Positions 37,065-51,308 are shown, numbered from the stretch's first letter. The stretch: DNA of 64,000 bases from Ziziphus jujuba (GCF_031755915.1 NC_083384.1:31477001-31541000), one strand, 5' to 3'. Notes: generated by a model from the letters alone, not told the origin. A program made the numbers and translations.

Positions 37065-37387
37065 ACCTTACTTTTAATCCTTACACTCACTCACTCTCTC
37101 TCTCTCTCACCGACCACTTTCTGTTTCTAATTTCTTACAACCATAACACTCTGTTTTATAAAAACCCAGCTTTTGTTGTTGTTCAGAGTCTTCCAACCGT
37201 CACCTTCTGTGTTGTTCATAAAAAGCTTTAAAGCTTAAAAAGAAACTGCTTCTTCTTCTTCTGGTGGTTGTGGTTTTCTTTTTGGGAATAGAAAAATTAC
37301 AGAAAAAGAGAGTTGGGTTCTTTTGGTTTAGGCATTTTGGTGACCGAGTTTTGTTAAGCTGGTTGACTCAGGCAAGAATCATTTTTA

Positions 37388-37405
37388 ATGGAGTTGGAGC
37401 AGTGA
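37388..37405 (+). CDS. Five-codon uORF in the bHLH leader
   Basis: ATG GAG TTG GAG CAG TGA encodes MELEQ and is the only ATG I see between the predicted transcription start and the main start, 84 nt downstream of its stop. Relatives in this family are known for leader uORFs; whether this one represses translation is unknown. Confidence 0.4.
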   Translation: MELEQ

Positions 37406-37489
37406 GTTTTTTCTTTTTGTTTTTTGTTTATTATTATTATTTTTTGGGATAGTTTGAGTTGGAGTTGGCGTTGGATTTGGTTGGTGAAA

Positions 37490-40400
37490 ATGGGTGAAAC
37501 AGAGAAAAGTTCGGTGCTCAAGAAAATGCTAAAGAGTCTCTGTGTCAGTAATGGTTGGTCTTATGGGGTTCTCTGGCGCTTTGATCAAAGAAATTCCATG
37601 TAAGTTTTTCCGTTATTTTATCATTTCCTCTTTGCACGCGCTTTGTATTTGTTTATTTGCTTTGTTGGTTTTTGGTTCCTCTCTAACTTGTGTTTTTTCC
37701 CCCAAGCAACCATTTCCAGGTCTTCTTCTGAATCTTGTTCGTCTTTGAGACTAAAAATTGTATTCGTCTTCAAATTTTTTTCCTTCCAAAAAATCTGAGT
37801 GACTAAAAATGCTTCAAAATGGCTAAAAGTGACTCTTCCTATTGGCACTTTAAGCATTCTAATGATGATTTTGTGATTAACATTTGGAAAAAAAAAACCT
37901 CTATTTCTCTGTTTTTCAAGTCTTATATATCAACCACCTGAAGTGCCTGGTAAATTTTACTTTTTTTAAAAATTTTATTTTTCCTACATGGGGATCGAGC
38001 TTTTTGTTAAAGTTTAATTGAGCATTTGGAAATAAGTTAGTTCATAATGGTTTCTTGTTGGAAATTAATTGGGTCTAATAGAAAGGTTTTGGCTATTAGG
38101 TTGTTGACCATGGAAGATGCCTACTATGAGGAGCAAGTGAAGGCAGTGATTGACAGTATGCTTTTACAAGTCCACATTCTTGGAGAAGGGTATGCCTACC
38201 ATTGCATTGGTTTTTCTTTCATGAATTGCTTTTTCTCACTGTGTCATATAAACTGAATACTTTAATTCGAAAGTCAGGTATGATAATAAATATGATGGGG
38301 CTGATCTTTTTTTTAACTTCTGGTATAGAATTGTTGGCCAAACTGCTTTCAATGGGAAGCACCAGTGGATGTGTTCGGATGATAGTGATGGAGAATGGAA
38401 TTCCTTCAGATCTATTGCAAGTCAAGATGTATTCCAGGTAAATTCTTTTCTTCAGGGTTTTTTATTACCTTAATTTGTTGAAATCACGTAGTTCTTGTTG
38501 AATTGCTTTAAGTTTTTTTTCCCACAAAATTCTTTTTTAGTACTAAATTGCTTCACTTTAAAGAGGAATCTTAGTTGTGTTCACTTATTTGAAAATTTTA
38601 TCTTCCTTCTACAGGGTGATCCAGAGTTTCACTGTCAATTTTCCTCTGGGATAAAGGTACTACTTTTTCTTAAAGAAGCAATGACTACCATAATTTGTAT
38701 CAACATGGACTTTTCACTTTATTATTTTGTGATACATCTTTTCATAAGTTTTAACTCTTCTAAATCTGTATAGTAATTTTCTTAATATAGTCATAAACCA
38801 TCACAAACCATACTTACTAACAGTTAAATTGAATTTGCAGACAATTGCAGTAATCCCTGTTGAACCTTATGGAGTCGTAGAGTTTGGATCCACCGAGAAG
38901 GTACGGAAATAGCCTAATATTCTTATTTTCAAAGCAGATCATGTTCCGCATATGATATTTAACATTGTGAAAATAAATATGTAACGTATATCATTCTAAA
39001 TTTCCAACATTTATGTTCACTATTATTGTTATTGCTGCTGCAGATATTGGAGAGGTCGGAAATTTTGGATCAAACAAAAAGGTTATTTCAGGATATGCAA
39101 AATCCTGATGTGCTTATCCCATCAGAGAATGTGCATTCATCAGAAAAAAGCGAAAGTTACGATCTAAATGGGTTATTTGCATCCTTAATTTCTGGGAACT
39201 TGAATAGTGAGGATGTCACTCCCGTCTCTATTGACAACTCCAAAGAGCCGAGCGAAAACAATTTTACTGCAATGAAGTTTAGTCAGTTCTCCCCTTGCAT
39301 ATCTGATATTCACAATGGAAGCATGCCATTTTCACACACAGATGCGTCTAATGTTGATGGCCATTTGCAAAATGCTGGAATGGGAAGTCATATCTTGTTA
39401 TCTGATAAGCCTTCTACTCGGTTCGACCAGGTGTTTCAACGATCTACCACTCCTGTGAAAAATGACTTTGCAGATAAAGCCCCTTGCATTAGTGCATTGT
39501 CATGTGAGCATTCTGTTTTGACTTCAATCAACCCCCAGTTTGCATCTGAATCGAGGGGTCAAGGTTCTGCAGATGCAGTTCTTTCAAGGGGAAATTCCCT
39601 TGAATCTTGCAGAAATAAAGGACATAATATTCAGAGCAACCCAACCTTTGCTTCTTTATACGGTGCAGGAGAATTGACTGACTTAGAAAAGCATTTTAAT
39701 GGCAACTCTGGAAACCTGATGGACAACCAACAACCTATGTCCTCAATTTATGCAGCTGGAGGTGAGATTCCGGAAAAAGAAAGTAGTCTACACAGGTTTC
39801 CCAAAGAGTTGGCTGAAGAATTTAAGCCCACTGATTTAACAACAGATCTTTTTAATTTTTACCTGACTGATGATCTTTCCCAGTTGTTTACTTCCTTACC
39901 AGATCAAAGTATCAATGCAATGGCAAAAGCATTGAGTGATGATTTCTCACAACTTATTGAAACTACTTCAGCATCATGTAGTCTTGTTGGAGGTGATGTT
40001 TTCGCTGATGTTCCAATTGAACATCCAGCTAATTTTGTGCATGGTTCCATCGCCAATACTTTCAATGCTGGAGGACAAGAGAAATCTGGTATTGTTCAGT
40101 GTGTTGAAAGAGATCTTTTTGATAGTTTGAGACCAGGTATTGGGTGTGGTCAAGTTGGGAAGTGTTGGGAAGATACTATGATGCCAATATCGAGCGGTGG
40201 TAACTCATCTAGTTCCACTCTGTCCAAATGCATCTCAGAGTTGGATGCTAGATCTATGTCCAGCTCCAAAAAAGGACTATTCTCAGAATTAGAACTTGAA
40301 AAACTATTGGCTGCTGCAAGTACTTCTTGTTCTGCAACTAATTCCAACCTGGAGGATCAATCATCCTCCACTAAAAGACGAAGAATAGAAAGTTCAACTC

Positions 40401-41822
40401 TGAACTGCAATGAAGCTCAGTTGGCAAGGTTTACTGGCTCTAGCGGGAGCATTAGTTCGATGAATTATAACCTGGACAAGTTGAACAATCTTGTTGCCAA
40501 GAAAGAAGTTATCCCGAAATCACAGGTTGGTTTGTGGATTGATGATAGCTACAGCATCACTGCAGGAAGTGCTGTTCTATCAAAAACACAGAAGCCTGAG
40601 GAACAGACAAAGACCACCAGGAAAAGGGCAAGGCCTGGTGAGAGTACTCGACCAAGGCCCAAGGATCGTCAGCAGATCCAAGACCGCATCAAAGAGTTGA
40701 GAGGGATCATCCCTAACGGGGGCAAGGTACTTTCTTTTAGTTTTTGCATTAAGAGAAGCAAATAACGTTGGAGTTCTGAAACCATTTCCCATGTAAAACC
40801 TTTTGCTATATTTTAATACTAATTGCAACATTTGATGCTTGTGATTGATACTAACATCCCTTACTTGATAAAATTCTGACATCTCTATGGTTTGTTGGTG
40901 AAACAGTGTAGCATCGATTCTCTGTTGGATCGCACCATCAAATACATGCTTTTCTTGCAAAGTGTCACCAAAAATGCAGATAAGCTTAAACAAGCCGATG
41001 AACCAAAGGTATTGATTTTCTCTGGTTAATTGTTTGCAGACTTTTAGTAAACCATTTTATATTTTCAATTTTTCACTAATGCAACAATAAACTTGCATGA
41101 AACTTGTAGCTGATTAGCCAGGAGAACGGTGTGGTTCTCAAAGATCAAGGCACTGCCTGTGGTAGTGGTGGTGGTGGCGGAGTCACGTGGGCATTTGAAG
41201 TTGGTGGTCAAACAATGGTTTGTCCAATTATAGTTGAGGACCTCAACCCCCCAGGCCAAATGCTTATTGAGGTATGTGAAAGGCCAAAAGTGAAAAGACC
41301 AAAAATAAAAAAATAAAAAAATAAAAAAAATGTTTTCCTACAATTCTGCTGCCTGGCTAATTTTTTGAATGTCTCCCTTAATCCATTGTAATTTAATGTT
41401 ACAGATGCTTTGTGAGGAACAGGGCTTCTTTCTTGAGATAGCAGACATAATCAGGGGCTTTGGCCTAAATATCTTGAAGGGAAGGATGGAAGTTAGAGAG
41501 AATAAGATATGGGCACGCTTTATTGTCGAGGTAAGCCTCGAATTAAGATATGTACATTTAGATTGATTCATAATCGCACTTTTTCCTTTGTAAAAGAACA
41601 AGCATAATTGGTTTCTTATTGTTGTTACAGGCAAACAGACATGTAACGAGGATAGATATATTTTGGTCACTTGTCCGGCTTCTACAGCAAACAACAACCA
41701 GTGGTATTGATTCAACTAATAATCAGCCAAGTAATGCTATAGATGGTGGACTCCATTTAATGGATAGTTACCAGAAACCAGCCTTACCACCTCCTATCAG
41801 CTTGACAGGAACACTCCGCTGA
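37490..41822 (+). CDS. EMB1444: Atypical bHLH factor, EMB1444/LHW-like
   Basis: Ten exons joined in frame: 37490-37599, 38100-38189, 38329-38437, 38615-38656, 38841-38900, 39044-40726, 40907-41008, 41110-41271, 41405-41530, 41631-41822; 891 aa. The N-terminus (LKSLCVSNGWSYGVLWRFD, then GEGIVGQTAFNGKHQW and GIKTIAVIPVEPYGVVEFGS) is the bHLH-MYC N-terminal domain. The bHLH (about residues 660-735) has RPKDRQQIQDRIKELRGIIP and lacks the His-Glu-Arg basic triad, as in the LHW clade. The C-terminus (MLIEMLCEEQGFFLEIADIIR) is the clade's ACT-like region. LHW-type factors act as nuclear heterodimers in vascular and embryo development (family knowledge). The large exon 6 carries the variable Ser-rich middle. 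It could equally be called bHLH155-like; the clade is sure, the orthologue is not. Confidence 0.92.
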
Positions 41823-42706
41823 CAGTGCATGAACGAGGAGGGTTCGAGGGGATAATATACCTTGAGCATTCACCTTGGAGTGCCTGCCATGATGGGTATT
41901 TTGAGATGGAAGAACTAGAAACAAAGAGGGAAGAAAAATAGTTCTCCATTACCATATTTACTAACTTTTGGAAAGTGAAGAATGAAATTGTGCATACTGC
42001 TTGTAGTGTAGGACATACTTTCAAAAAACAAGGCAGGTGGTCATTTTGATCCTCTTTTAGTTTCTTCTCAATAGGATGCGAACTACTTTTTATCTTTTGG
42101 TTTTTTGTTTCTTTTTGGGGTCTTTTTTGTTTTTTTTTTTTTTTTTTCTTCCTCTATGTTTGTATTACTCCTTTTTGTTCCCCCTATTGGTTGCTCCTGC
42201 CATAACTTGTTAATATTCTGATTGTGATAAAAACCAGTAAGTAATAGGCTAACATCTGATTTGTTTCATGGGTTTTTCTACATATGTTGTTGTTTTATAT
42301 ATTGATAGAATAACTCATGATGATCGAATTTTTGCCTCTCTCTCCCTCTCTTGCTCACACAAACAAACTTACACATACTAGAAGAGAAACCATATAAAAA
42401 CAATGTTAATACTCATTAAGAAAATAATTTAAATAATAAAACTTTGTTATTAAACTCCAGCTGAAAAAATTTACGACTGAGTTGGATAGATAAACAGCTC
42501 TCTACAATGATTCGTCATTTGGGATGGATAACAATCTTTTCTTTTTTGTTTCCCATCGAATTATTAATCACCGTATCACAACCGTCGTCATTAGCACTGC
42601 AGTTAGATACTATTATAGCCTTTTTATAAGTAAACTTTGGTTATATGAATATATAATTTTCTTTTGTTTGTATTGTATTTGTAAATGTATGTATCGCTTT
42701 CAGATT

Positions 42707-43100
42707 CCGTTGCTCATTGCGTACTGGATGTATAAAAAAAATAAATAAACTTTGTAGTTTAGTATAAAAAATTGATATTAACATAAGTATATTATTTGTT
42801 CGTTCGTTAAAAAACTGTGTTAAGTTATAGACAGAAATTAAGCTTCATGGTGTGTAATATCAATACCAAACATATTTTGGTCATCATGCACTACGATCGT
42901 TTTCACACATCATATCCGTTGCTCATTTCGTATTGGACGTAGAAAGAAACTTTGTGGTGTGGTATAAAAAAATTGATATTAACATAAGTATATTATCTTT
43001 TCGTTAAAAAAATTGTTGTACGTTATAAACAGAAAGCTTCATGGTGTAATATCTAATACCAAACGTATATTGGTCATCATGCACTAAAATCGTTTTGACA
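42707..43100. repeat. Direct duplication of ~200 bp (period 209)
   Basis: ccgttgctcattgcgtactg at 42707 recurs as ccgttgctcatttcgtattg at 42916. The copies continue through ttgatattaacataagtata, the aagcttcatggtgt block and ggtcatcatgcacta with small changes. No coding frame is conserved between them. Confidence 0.8.
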
Positions 43101-43248
43101 CATTAGTGATTTAGGTACAAACTTTATTTTCAAAATTAAACAAATTGAAGCGCATGCAAGGTCATTTATCTATTTTTTTTATTTTTTTTATTTTGGGGTT
43201 CTATATACAAGGGATTGAAAGATTTGTGATCTAGTCCCAGATTAAAAG

Positions 43249-43294
<46 letters not shown>

Positions 43295-45783
43295 TTCTGG
43301 CACAAGACAGAATAAAAACAATATTAAAAAAATGAAGGAGAAATATATACATACAACATCGCTAAACCTCTGAATTTTCCATTCAGAAAGGAATGCAGAA
43401 AGAATAATTTAAGATGCTAGCAAATTATTAATATAATATAAAAAGAAACTTTCTGTTGTAAGAAAGTGTAATAGAAATTTTTATTAATACTTTTTATATA
43501 TAGATAACTATTCAAAACTCCTACTTGAAATTATTCTTTTTAATTTGTTCTCTCATGAAAACTAATTTTAGCAGCAGGCTATTCAAAATTTAGAGAACCA
43601 TGTAAGGGACAATATTCTAGTTAGTAAAACAACAGCAAAAGGGCATGTAACTTTTAAAATTATCTTGTATGTTAATAAACATAGTTCTTGTAGTATAAAT
43701 TTTTGAAATCCATCGTATTTGCATAACATGCATCTCACATACTACACTAAATCTTATGGTAATTTATGGTTTTAGATTGATTTTTATTACATTAATAAAA
43801 TTTAATTAGATAAATAAATTAACAGATGTTTACAATAAAACATAATAAATTCATTAGACCTTTTAAAAATGGTATTTATAATTATGGAAATACAATAATT
43901 TTAAAAATTATTTAGTTTATTATTTAAATATGTATCGATTTATTTTTTCTTAATTTGTTTTTTTTTTTTAAATATGAAACAAATAGGTTTATTTTGTAAA
44001 ATTTCTTTAAAAAAATTATTTTATCATTTTAAAACTAAATTAAACTAAATTAAATTTAAATTTTTAAATTTGTATATGTTTTCAATATATTAATAAGTTG
44101 GATAATAAATTACATGAAAATTTAACGAATAAGTTTTAATTCATTTATCTCACCATGATTTCTTGATAAATCATTTAAGAAGGATTAAATTTCACAAAAA
44201 TATGATATAAAACAATTCAACATGACATGCTATTGGGTCTATCTGATGGTAAGATGAAGGGCCATAGAGAACGTCAAACCTTTTTGAGACGAAGAACATA
44301 GCTCCATAAAAAGGACAAAATGAAATTTATTAAGGAATGTGGTGTACACTGTAGAGACTGCTTTTTGATAGTTGAATCTGCCTTTCAAATCAGTGCATGC
44401 AGCTGTGTAAAGTTTTGCAAATTAAGGAGATAAGTGGTCTTCCCATTCAAATGATATTAGCAAATAAACATTTAGATGGTCCTATTCATTACCTAATTGG
44501 TCCTGTTTTACTTTTTTGCAAAATGATATATTAAAATTTCTAAAACCCCGTATTGGGTTCTCCACTTTTGGTTGAAAGTTTCAAAACCCACTAGAGTTTG
44601 GTTTTTAAGGTTTAATATTGCCTCTCTAAAAGGGCTTGAGATTAGCTATTCTGTTTCTCTTTCTTTAGTAGCAACTTGTATTGGTGATTAATGAACTAAG
44701 TAAGCAATTGGAATCATCAAAGCATATCACTAAAATACAGAATTTCTTTACAGCTTTGGATTTCATTGAGGGAGCATTCGGCACTTAACTTTGGAAGATG
44801 GAGAATAATATATATGGGAGGCGGTTTTTAAAATAAAAAATGAGACAACTATTCAGTAGTGAATTTGAAAGTCCATGCACAGATAAATTTGAAACAGTGG
44901 CTCAAAAACCAGTTTGCTATGTTCTATTGGTGCTATTTCCTAATTATCTTATCCATGGGGAAACAGATTAGAGAGGATTGTGATCAAAGTTCCACTTACA
45001 ATTAAAAAGATATAATCATTTTTACACTTGGAAATTGGCAAAATGCATGTTAGTGAGAGCCTTGAGTTATAGTGCGCCCATGCTTCACTTTTTTCACACT
45101 TTTTTTTTAAAAAAAAAAAAAAAGAAAAAAAAAAGAAAAAAGATTTTGGGAAGCATTATGTCAGCTGTTCCTCAAAGTTTGGTTTTGGGTCGTTAGTAGA
45201 AAGTAGGAATTCTCTCTCTCTCTCTCTTCCTGTTGCAGATTTGTCAATAAATGAAAGTTGAAATGTTGACATCTGTTGTCCACAAAATAGATAATTTGTA
45301 AATATTCAAGCCAAGTTTGCTGTTTGAAAATCAAATGGGCATGGCAAAGGTGATTGTAAAGGTGGTCAATAAGCAATGACAAAAAGAAATAAGGCTTTAG
45401 AGCCTTATATTTATTTGACATGTTTAGGTGTCTTATACATGGCAAGCATCAAGTTCCCTTTGATTTGCATTGCCAAAATCAGCTTTAAAAGATTGACCTT
45501 ATACTCCAGAATTTTTAATAAATTTGATAATGATGGCAAATTTTTTCTGGAAGGAAATATTGTAGGACTAAATATAATGTTGATTACTGGATGGAAAACA
45601 CATTTATAAACACATTTCTGACCTACACTCCCAATCTTACCTAACTAAAATTAAAAAAATAACTAAATGAATAAGAAATTTTCTCTCCTTCTAGTCTACT
45701 AAGTAAAAGGTGGAAGTGTCTCTACATGCATAACCTAACAAAACATTTATTTATTTGAACCACTATGAGGTATCAAATTCCCA

Positions 45784-45796
45784 TTTTTTATATATA
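45784..45796 (+). promoter_or_regulatory. TATA box of the ALMT gene
   Basis: tttttatatatac about 165 bp upstream of the start codon; no competing TATA lies nearer the gene. Confidence 0.4.
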
Positions 45797-45957
45797 CTTC
45801 AAAAGTCACTCAGCATTGTCACCCAAGCTTAACCATTCCCACTTTGGATGACATCTTTGGCTCCTTGGAAACTTCTTTTTTTTTTTTTTCCAACGAGTCT
45901 AATAACTGTTTACTGTATTCCTTTCAAACTTGGCAATCACTTTTTATCATTGATAAA

Positions 45958-47971
45958 ATGGTTCATGAGAAGGAAGTAGCCAGGGGATTGGAGTGGAGGA
46001 TAAAGGTAGAAGATGGTTCATCCAATGCTTTGGCTCCTGAGGCAGGGTTTTCCAGGAGAGTTTTGCGTGGTCTAAAGGGTCTGATTGCTGGGCTGGTTCT
46101 GAAAATCTGGAAGTTTTTGAAGAAGAGTTGGGACTTAGGCCACAGTGACCCCAGAAAAGTTATCCATTGTTTGAAGGTTGGGGCAGCACTCACTGTTGTC
46201 TCACTCGTTTATTATATGAACCCTCTCTATGAAGGTGTTGGAGGAAACGCCATGTGGGCAGTCATGACAGTTGTGGTAGTGTTCGAAAATAATGTTGGTG
46301 AGTATATTGAGAATCGTGTTGGCGATTTGCCTACAGTGTTTCTTGCTTGTGTAAATATAATCTAGTTTATCACAATGTAAAAGTGGTTTGACGCTTAAAA
46401 TTCCATCTTATGTAATATTGCAGGTGCAACACTTTATAAATGTTTGAACAGAGTGTGTGGAACTTTTCTTGCTGGTTTTCTTGCTATTGGTGTCCATTGG
46501 GTTGCTAATGAATCAGGAGAACAAATTGGGCCCTACGTTGTTGGAGTTTCAGTATTTGTTTTAGGTACGTAAAATTTGTCCTGGCAATGGTTTTTTTTGT
46601 TTTTTTTTTTTTTTTTTTTGTTATATACCTTTAGCCTGGATAAACTGAAACTCAGTGATAGTTATTTTTTTGCCCGTCCAGGTTCTGCAGCAACATTCTC
46701 TAGATTTATTCCGTCCATAAAATCCCGGTTCGATTATGGTACTATGATCTTCATCCTCACATTCAGCTTGGTTTCAGTATCGGGTTACCGGGTTGATAAG
46801 TTATTTGATATGGCACATCAAAGATTATCCACCATCATCATTGGGACTTCTTTGTGCATTCTCATAAGCATGATTATTTGCCCCATTTGGGCAGGCCAAG
46901 AGCTTTACACAATGATGACTCGTAACATGGACAAACTTGCCACTTCATTAGATGGTAAATACTTTTCTAAAAATACAAATATAAAGTCTAAGTCTGTGAC
47001 AATCTTGTAAACTGATTATGTACTGTTTTAGGTTGCGTGGCTCAGTACTTTAACAGCAATGGAGGCTCTACAGATGGCAACAAAGAATCCAATAAAGATG
47101 TGTTAGGATATAAATGCGTGCTAAGTTCAAAGGCATCAGAAGAATCTATGGTATGTAACAGGACTAAGTTACTATGGTTCCCCAGAATGGTTCCAAATCT
47201 GTAAATTAGATTCATTCTTGGCATTGTTCCATGTAGGCCAATTTCGCTAGGTGGGAGCCTCCTCATGGCCGCTTCAACTTTAGACATCCATGGAGGCAAT
47301 ACCTCAAAATTGGCACGTCATTGCGCAGTTGTGCTTATTGCATTGAGGCTCTCAATAGTTGCTTAGATTCTGAAAATCAGGTGACCAAAAAATCTTAACC
47401 TTATGTTCTTGTTACTCACTAATCAATTGTTATCTACGTCGAAATGCAATACTAATGGAAGCTTCCAAACGAACTACAGGCTCCTGAGCACCTGAAGAAG
47501 CGTATCAGCAACAATTCTTTGAAACTAAGCTCCAATTGTTCAAGTGTTATGAAAGAGCTTGCAAATGTTGTCAAGACAATGAAGAAATCATCCACCATTG
47601 ATCTTCTAGTTGGAGAAATGAACAGTGCAGTACAAGAGTTCCGAAATGACTTAAAATCTTTTCCTACTTCGTCCTTTCCACAGTCATTGCCAGAAGCTGG
47701 AAATACCCAAAATAAGAACACAGAGCCAACCTCCACAAGAGCAGACTCAGTCTCTCTCATGGACATAGTTCCAATAGTAACTTTAGCTTCTTTACTAATT
47801 GAAATTGCTTCGCGGATTGAAGGGGTTGTTGAGGCGGTTGAAGAGCTAGCAGATTTAGCTGCATTCAAGCCTGTGGCTACTGATAAGACAGAAGAAAACC
47901 AGCATACTAACAAAATTGTACCAGATCAACATAAAGAAGAGGAAACATTGAAGACCCTTCAAAAAGTTTAA
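45958..47971 (+). CDS. ALMT10: Aluminium-activated malate transporter family (ALMT10-like) anion channel
   Basis: Six exons: 45958-46297, 46424-46564, 46682-46954, 47032-47150, 47237-47380, 47480-47971; 502 aa, in the normal ALMT range. The N-terminal half holds about six membrane segments ([101 protein letters not shown]). The ALMT motif [10 protein letters not shown] is at residues 295-304 (Trp297-Glu298-Pro299). The C-terminal cytosolic part is helical and rich in Ser, Lys and Glu. ALMTs conduct malate and other anions across plasma or vacuolar membranes; Arabidopsis has many, and the start [12 protein letters not shown] suggests the ALMT10 subgroup. Al activation cannot be inferred. The ATG at 45958 is the first in the frame; upstream extension uses only non-ATG codons. 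Confidence 0.9.
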
Positions 47972-50085
47972 ACCATGAGGACCCTTCAAAAACGTTTTAG
48001 AACTATATAATTTACTTTCTTGTCAGTGTCTCACTGTCAAAGGAGGGGTAAAAACAAAGCATGAAATTGCTGTAAAAATTTGTAGAAAACCCATGAACAT
48101 TACAATTGCCAGGATTACAGGCACAGTTACTTAAAAGCTCTTATACTTCTGAGTTTGATCAGAGCCTTAATCTTTTTGCATTTTGCTCTGTATCATCAAT
48201 CAATTCCAATGTGCTAGCATATTGCTTCAGGCAATATATGAAACCTTTTCCCATCTCTCTTGTATCAAAAAATGTTTAGTGGATTTTTCAAGCTTCTTAC
48301 GTTTTACACTCTTGAAATGAACGAATATCTCAAGCCATTCATGTGCAAAACATAATTTTCCAAGGCTGATAAATGGTGAAATTCAATCTGTTATGTTATA
48401 CAAACAAGACTTGAACTTAAATATTTAATGGAATTTAAATGAAATAATTAGCAACGTTAATTGTCTGAAATAAATTTCTATCAATTTCAAGCGTCTTTCA
48501 CATATTACTTTTAATTTTGATTTATGATAATGAAACAAGTTTTCTATCAAGCTCAAAAGTCTCACATATCACTTTTAATTTTGATATATGACAATCAAGT
48601 TTATTGGTGGAATAACTATTAGCTTTGATGAGGAGGAGGGCAATGGGGTATTGAAATCAAATTTTATTTTTTTGGTTTTTTGGGTAAATAATGGGGTATT
48701 GAAATCATTGAAGTATCTAAATGGCAGAGCACAGAATCATGAATCTAGAAAGCCATTCATCCTAATTTTCTTATCCTAGAAAGAAAAAATGAGAGATATA
48801 AAGGATGATGATCAAAGACCCACTAGGAAAAAAATGATGATTTTGAACAAGTTAGGATATTTAGGTGATTGTTCATTCCCATAGATGGTCTAATTTTTAG
48901 GTGCAAACAAAAGGATTATCTTTGTTTTTGTGGGGTAGAAATTGTCCCTAGGAAACCTGAGTGCTTCAATGACCAATTTCCTAATACTATAGAACCACTA
49001 TATGAATGATCAAATATTAAAACTGCGTATTGTATTTGGGCACTACCTCTATCATCCATTGGTTGGCAAGAGAAACGCAAATTAATTTGGTTTTTAAGGT
49101 CTACTTTATATTGCACGGACATGAGAAAGAATTGGAAGACTAAAAAAAACTGTGTTTTATGGGAGAAATTATTCAATAGACTTATTTTTTATCTCTCACA
49201 TGTGAATCCATATATATTTGTGAAAAGATCTATATAGAATGAATCTACAGAATAATTCATATTAACGTTTAAATCATTTTAAAAAAAATTTATAAATTTT
49301 GTATTTCTACTTTCCGAAAATCTCAAATTATTTAGATACTCCAAGATTGCTCACTACTTGCAAAAATTATAACGGTCTAAACCATACATGAATATAACTT
49401 GGTGGAAGAAGATTAAAAGGATCTTTGCATGAAATCTAGATCTAGTGTTGCTGCCATCATTCATATGTAAATCCTATGATGGAAATGTGCCTGATTACAT
49501 CTACAAAATGAAAAATAATGCACTAACAGCTCCTGATCATCATGATTTTTATGTATGCCTAAAACCTAAATTAACATTTTTTGTCTTTATCAAAATCCAT
49601 GACGTTTGCAACCATAATTAGATTCATTGCCAAATCACTATTTATTATAATGAATCTTTTATTCTATTTGCTATAATAATTATGAGATATATAGTGATAT
49701 GGAACAATCTAATAGAATCATCGTCATCATCATTTTTTTTTCTTTTTTTATTTTTGTTTTTGTTTTTGTTTTTTATGATAAACACTTTGATTCTACAAGA
49801 AAAGCAAGAAACAACCATCACAGGAATAGTTCATATCCTCCAGTGTTGATCAAGAGGAGGCAAATTCCAAGCCATTTTTGAATGGCCAAAAATATATATA
49901 TTCAATTTCAATCTTTAAGGTAATGTGTAATAATTAATCATACTTAAAGTTTTCGAGTACCTTTGCTCGCATCAGCATTTGTGAAAAAATTGCTTTAGTT
50001 TTGGGACCCGAGTCAAACATCGCAGAGGAGTCAAACTTGAGAGATTCAGCCTTTTTTTTTAAAATACATAAGTATATATACATAC

Positions 50086-50116
<31 letters not shown>

Positions 50117-50297
50117 GTGTATAAAGCCCTGCTCTATGTAAACGGCGTCGTTTGATAGGTGGAGAAAAATAATCCCACTACGCCGCCATTGTTCTTCGGA
50201 AGGCTCTGGTTATGTTCACTGTTACAGTTAACTCCCGAAACAAAACCCCATTAAAGTTGATAGCTAGGGCTTTTCATACCCGTTCTATCTTTTGGAT
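47972..50297. other. ALMT 3' UTR, spacer and ZNHIT2 promoter
   Basis: About 300 bp of likely ALMT 3' UTR, then AT-rich spacer with a TA run at about 50087-50114. The final ~180 bp are GC-richer leader of the next gene. No further gene seen. Confidence 0.5.
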
Positions 50298-50397
50298 ATG
50301 GCGGATGATATTGTTACCTCTCAACAGCCTTCTTCTTCCTCCCAATTCAACCCTCCTTCCCGGATTATCTGCCATGTGTATGCTCTTCCCCCAAATC

Positions 50398-50442
<45 letters not shown>

Positions 50443-51308
50443 GCTAATTCTATTTTAAAAATGTAAACTTGCGGGAAATTTGTAATTTTTTTTCTTCTCA
50501 TAATTTAATAATTTGTTTAGATTCTGATCAATGGCAATTTTTTTTTTCGGTGGAAATTCAGTTGTCAAAAGCAATTTTCGCAATATACTTGCCCTCGGTG
50601 CAATTCACGGTACTGTTCCCTGCACTGCTACAAGGTAAGCAAAAAAGTAATATTCACATGTACGTCAGTTTGAAATTGTTCTTTGGTTTCAATTTCAATC
50701 CGTTTTATTTCTATTTAAAGATGTTGATTAGCCACCATTTTTAGGTTTGTCATTTTCAATGTTCATGTGAGAAACTAATAGCAATGCTTTATATCTGGTT
50801 ACTAGCCACCGTTGTTAGGTTTATCATTTTCCCTTTTTTTATTTATTTTTATTTTAATTTTTTTTTTTGGAGTATCAAGAATTGTTATTGCAACGCTTTT
50901 ATATATGATCATTACATGTTTGTATTATCGTGACAGTCTCATAGTATTCGCTGCACTGAATCTTTTATGAGGGACAATGTTGTTGAGGAGCTTCAGCAGT
51001 TGGAGCCTAAGGATGAGACTAAACAAAAAATGTTGGATATTCTAAGAAGATTTCATTCAGAAGAAGAAACAGATGATATGGACGAGGAGGAAGGTATATT
51101 AACTTTTGATGTTGTCATGGAGGAATTCTTTCAATCAAGAACCTGTCTTTGAGGATTCCTTGAGATTGTACTTGTTATGCATTATAACATGGGACAGTTT
51201 CATGCTTGTGTAATTTTGAAAATGATATCTTCTTTTATGTTTTGGCAGATTCAACTCTGTCTGAGGAGACCATTCAGAAGGTTTTGTCTGGTATTTTGCT
51301 GCCTATTC

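Larger units (their letters stand above)
25250..37489. other. ~12 kb without a recognisable protein gene
   Basis: After the 3' UTR of the peptide gene the sequence is AT-rich with poly-A/T, TA and GA runs (GA at about 26138-26155 and 33099-33123). A GC-richer patch lies at about 26180-26580. A possible minus-strand promoter lies near 27870. There are degenerate tandem copies at 31040-31520 and a compound microsatellite at 34911-34985. The last ~400 bp are the promoter and leader of the bHLH gene. All open frames are short and low-complexity. I looked for the well-known conserved plant microRNAs by eye and found none. Confidence 0.5.
41823..45957. other. bHLH 3' UTR and AT-rich spacer
   Basis: The first ~400 bp are probably the 3' UTR (poly-T near 42120-42148). 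Two ~200 bp direct repeats follow (42707-43100), then a TA microsatellite at 43251-43287 and very AT-rich DNA to about 45780. The last part is the ALMT promoter and leader. Confidence 0.5.
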
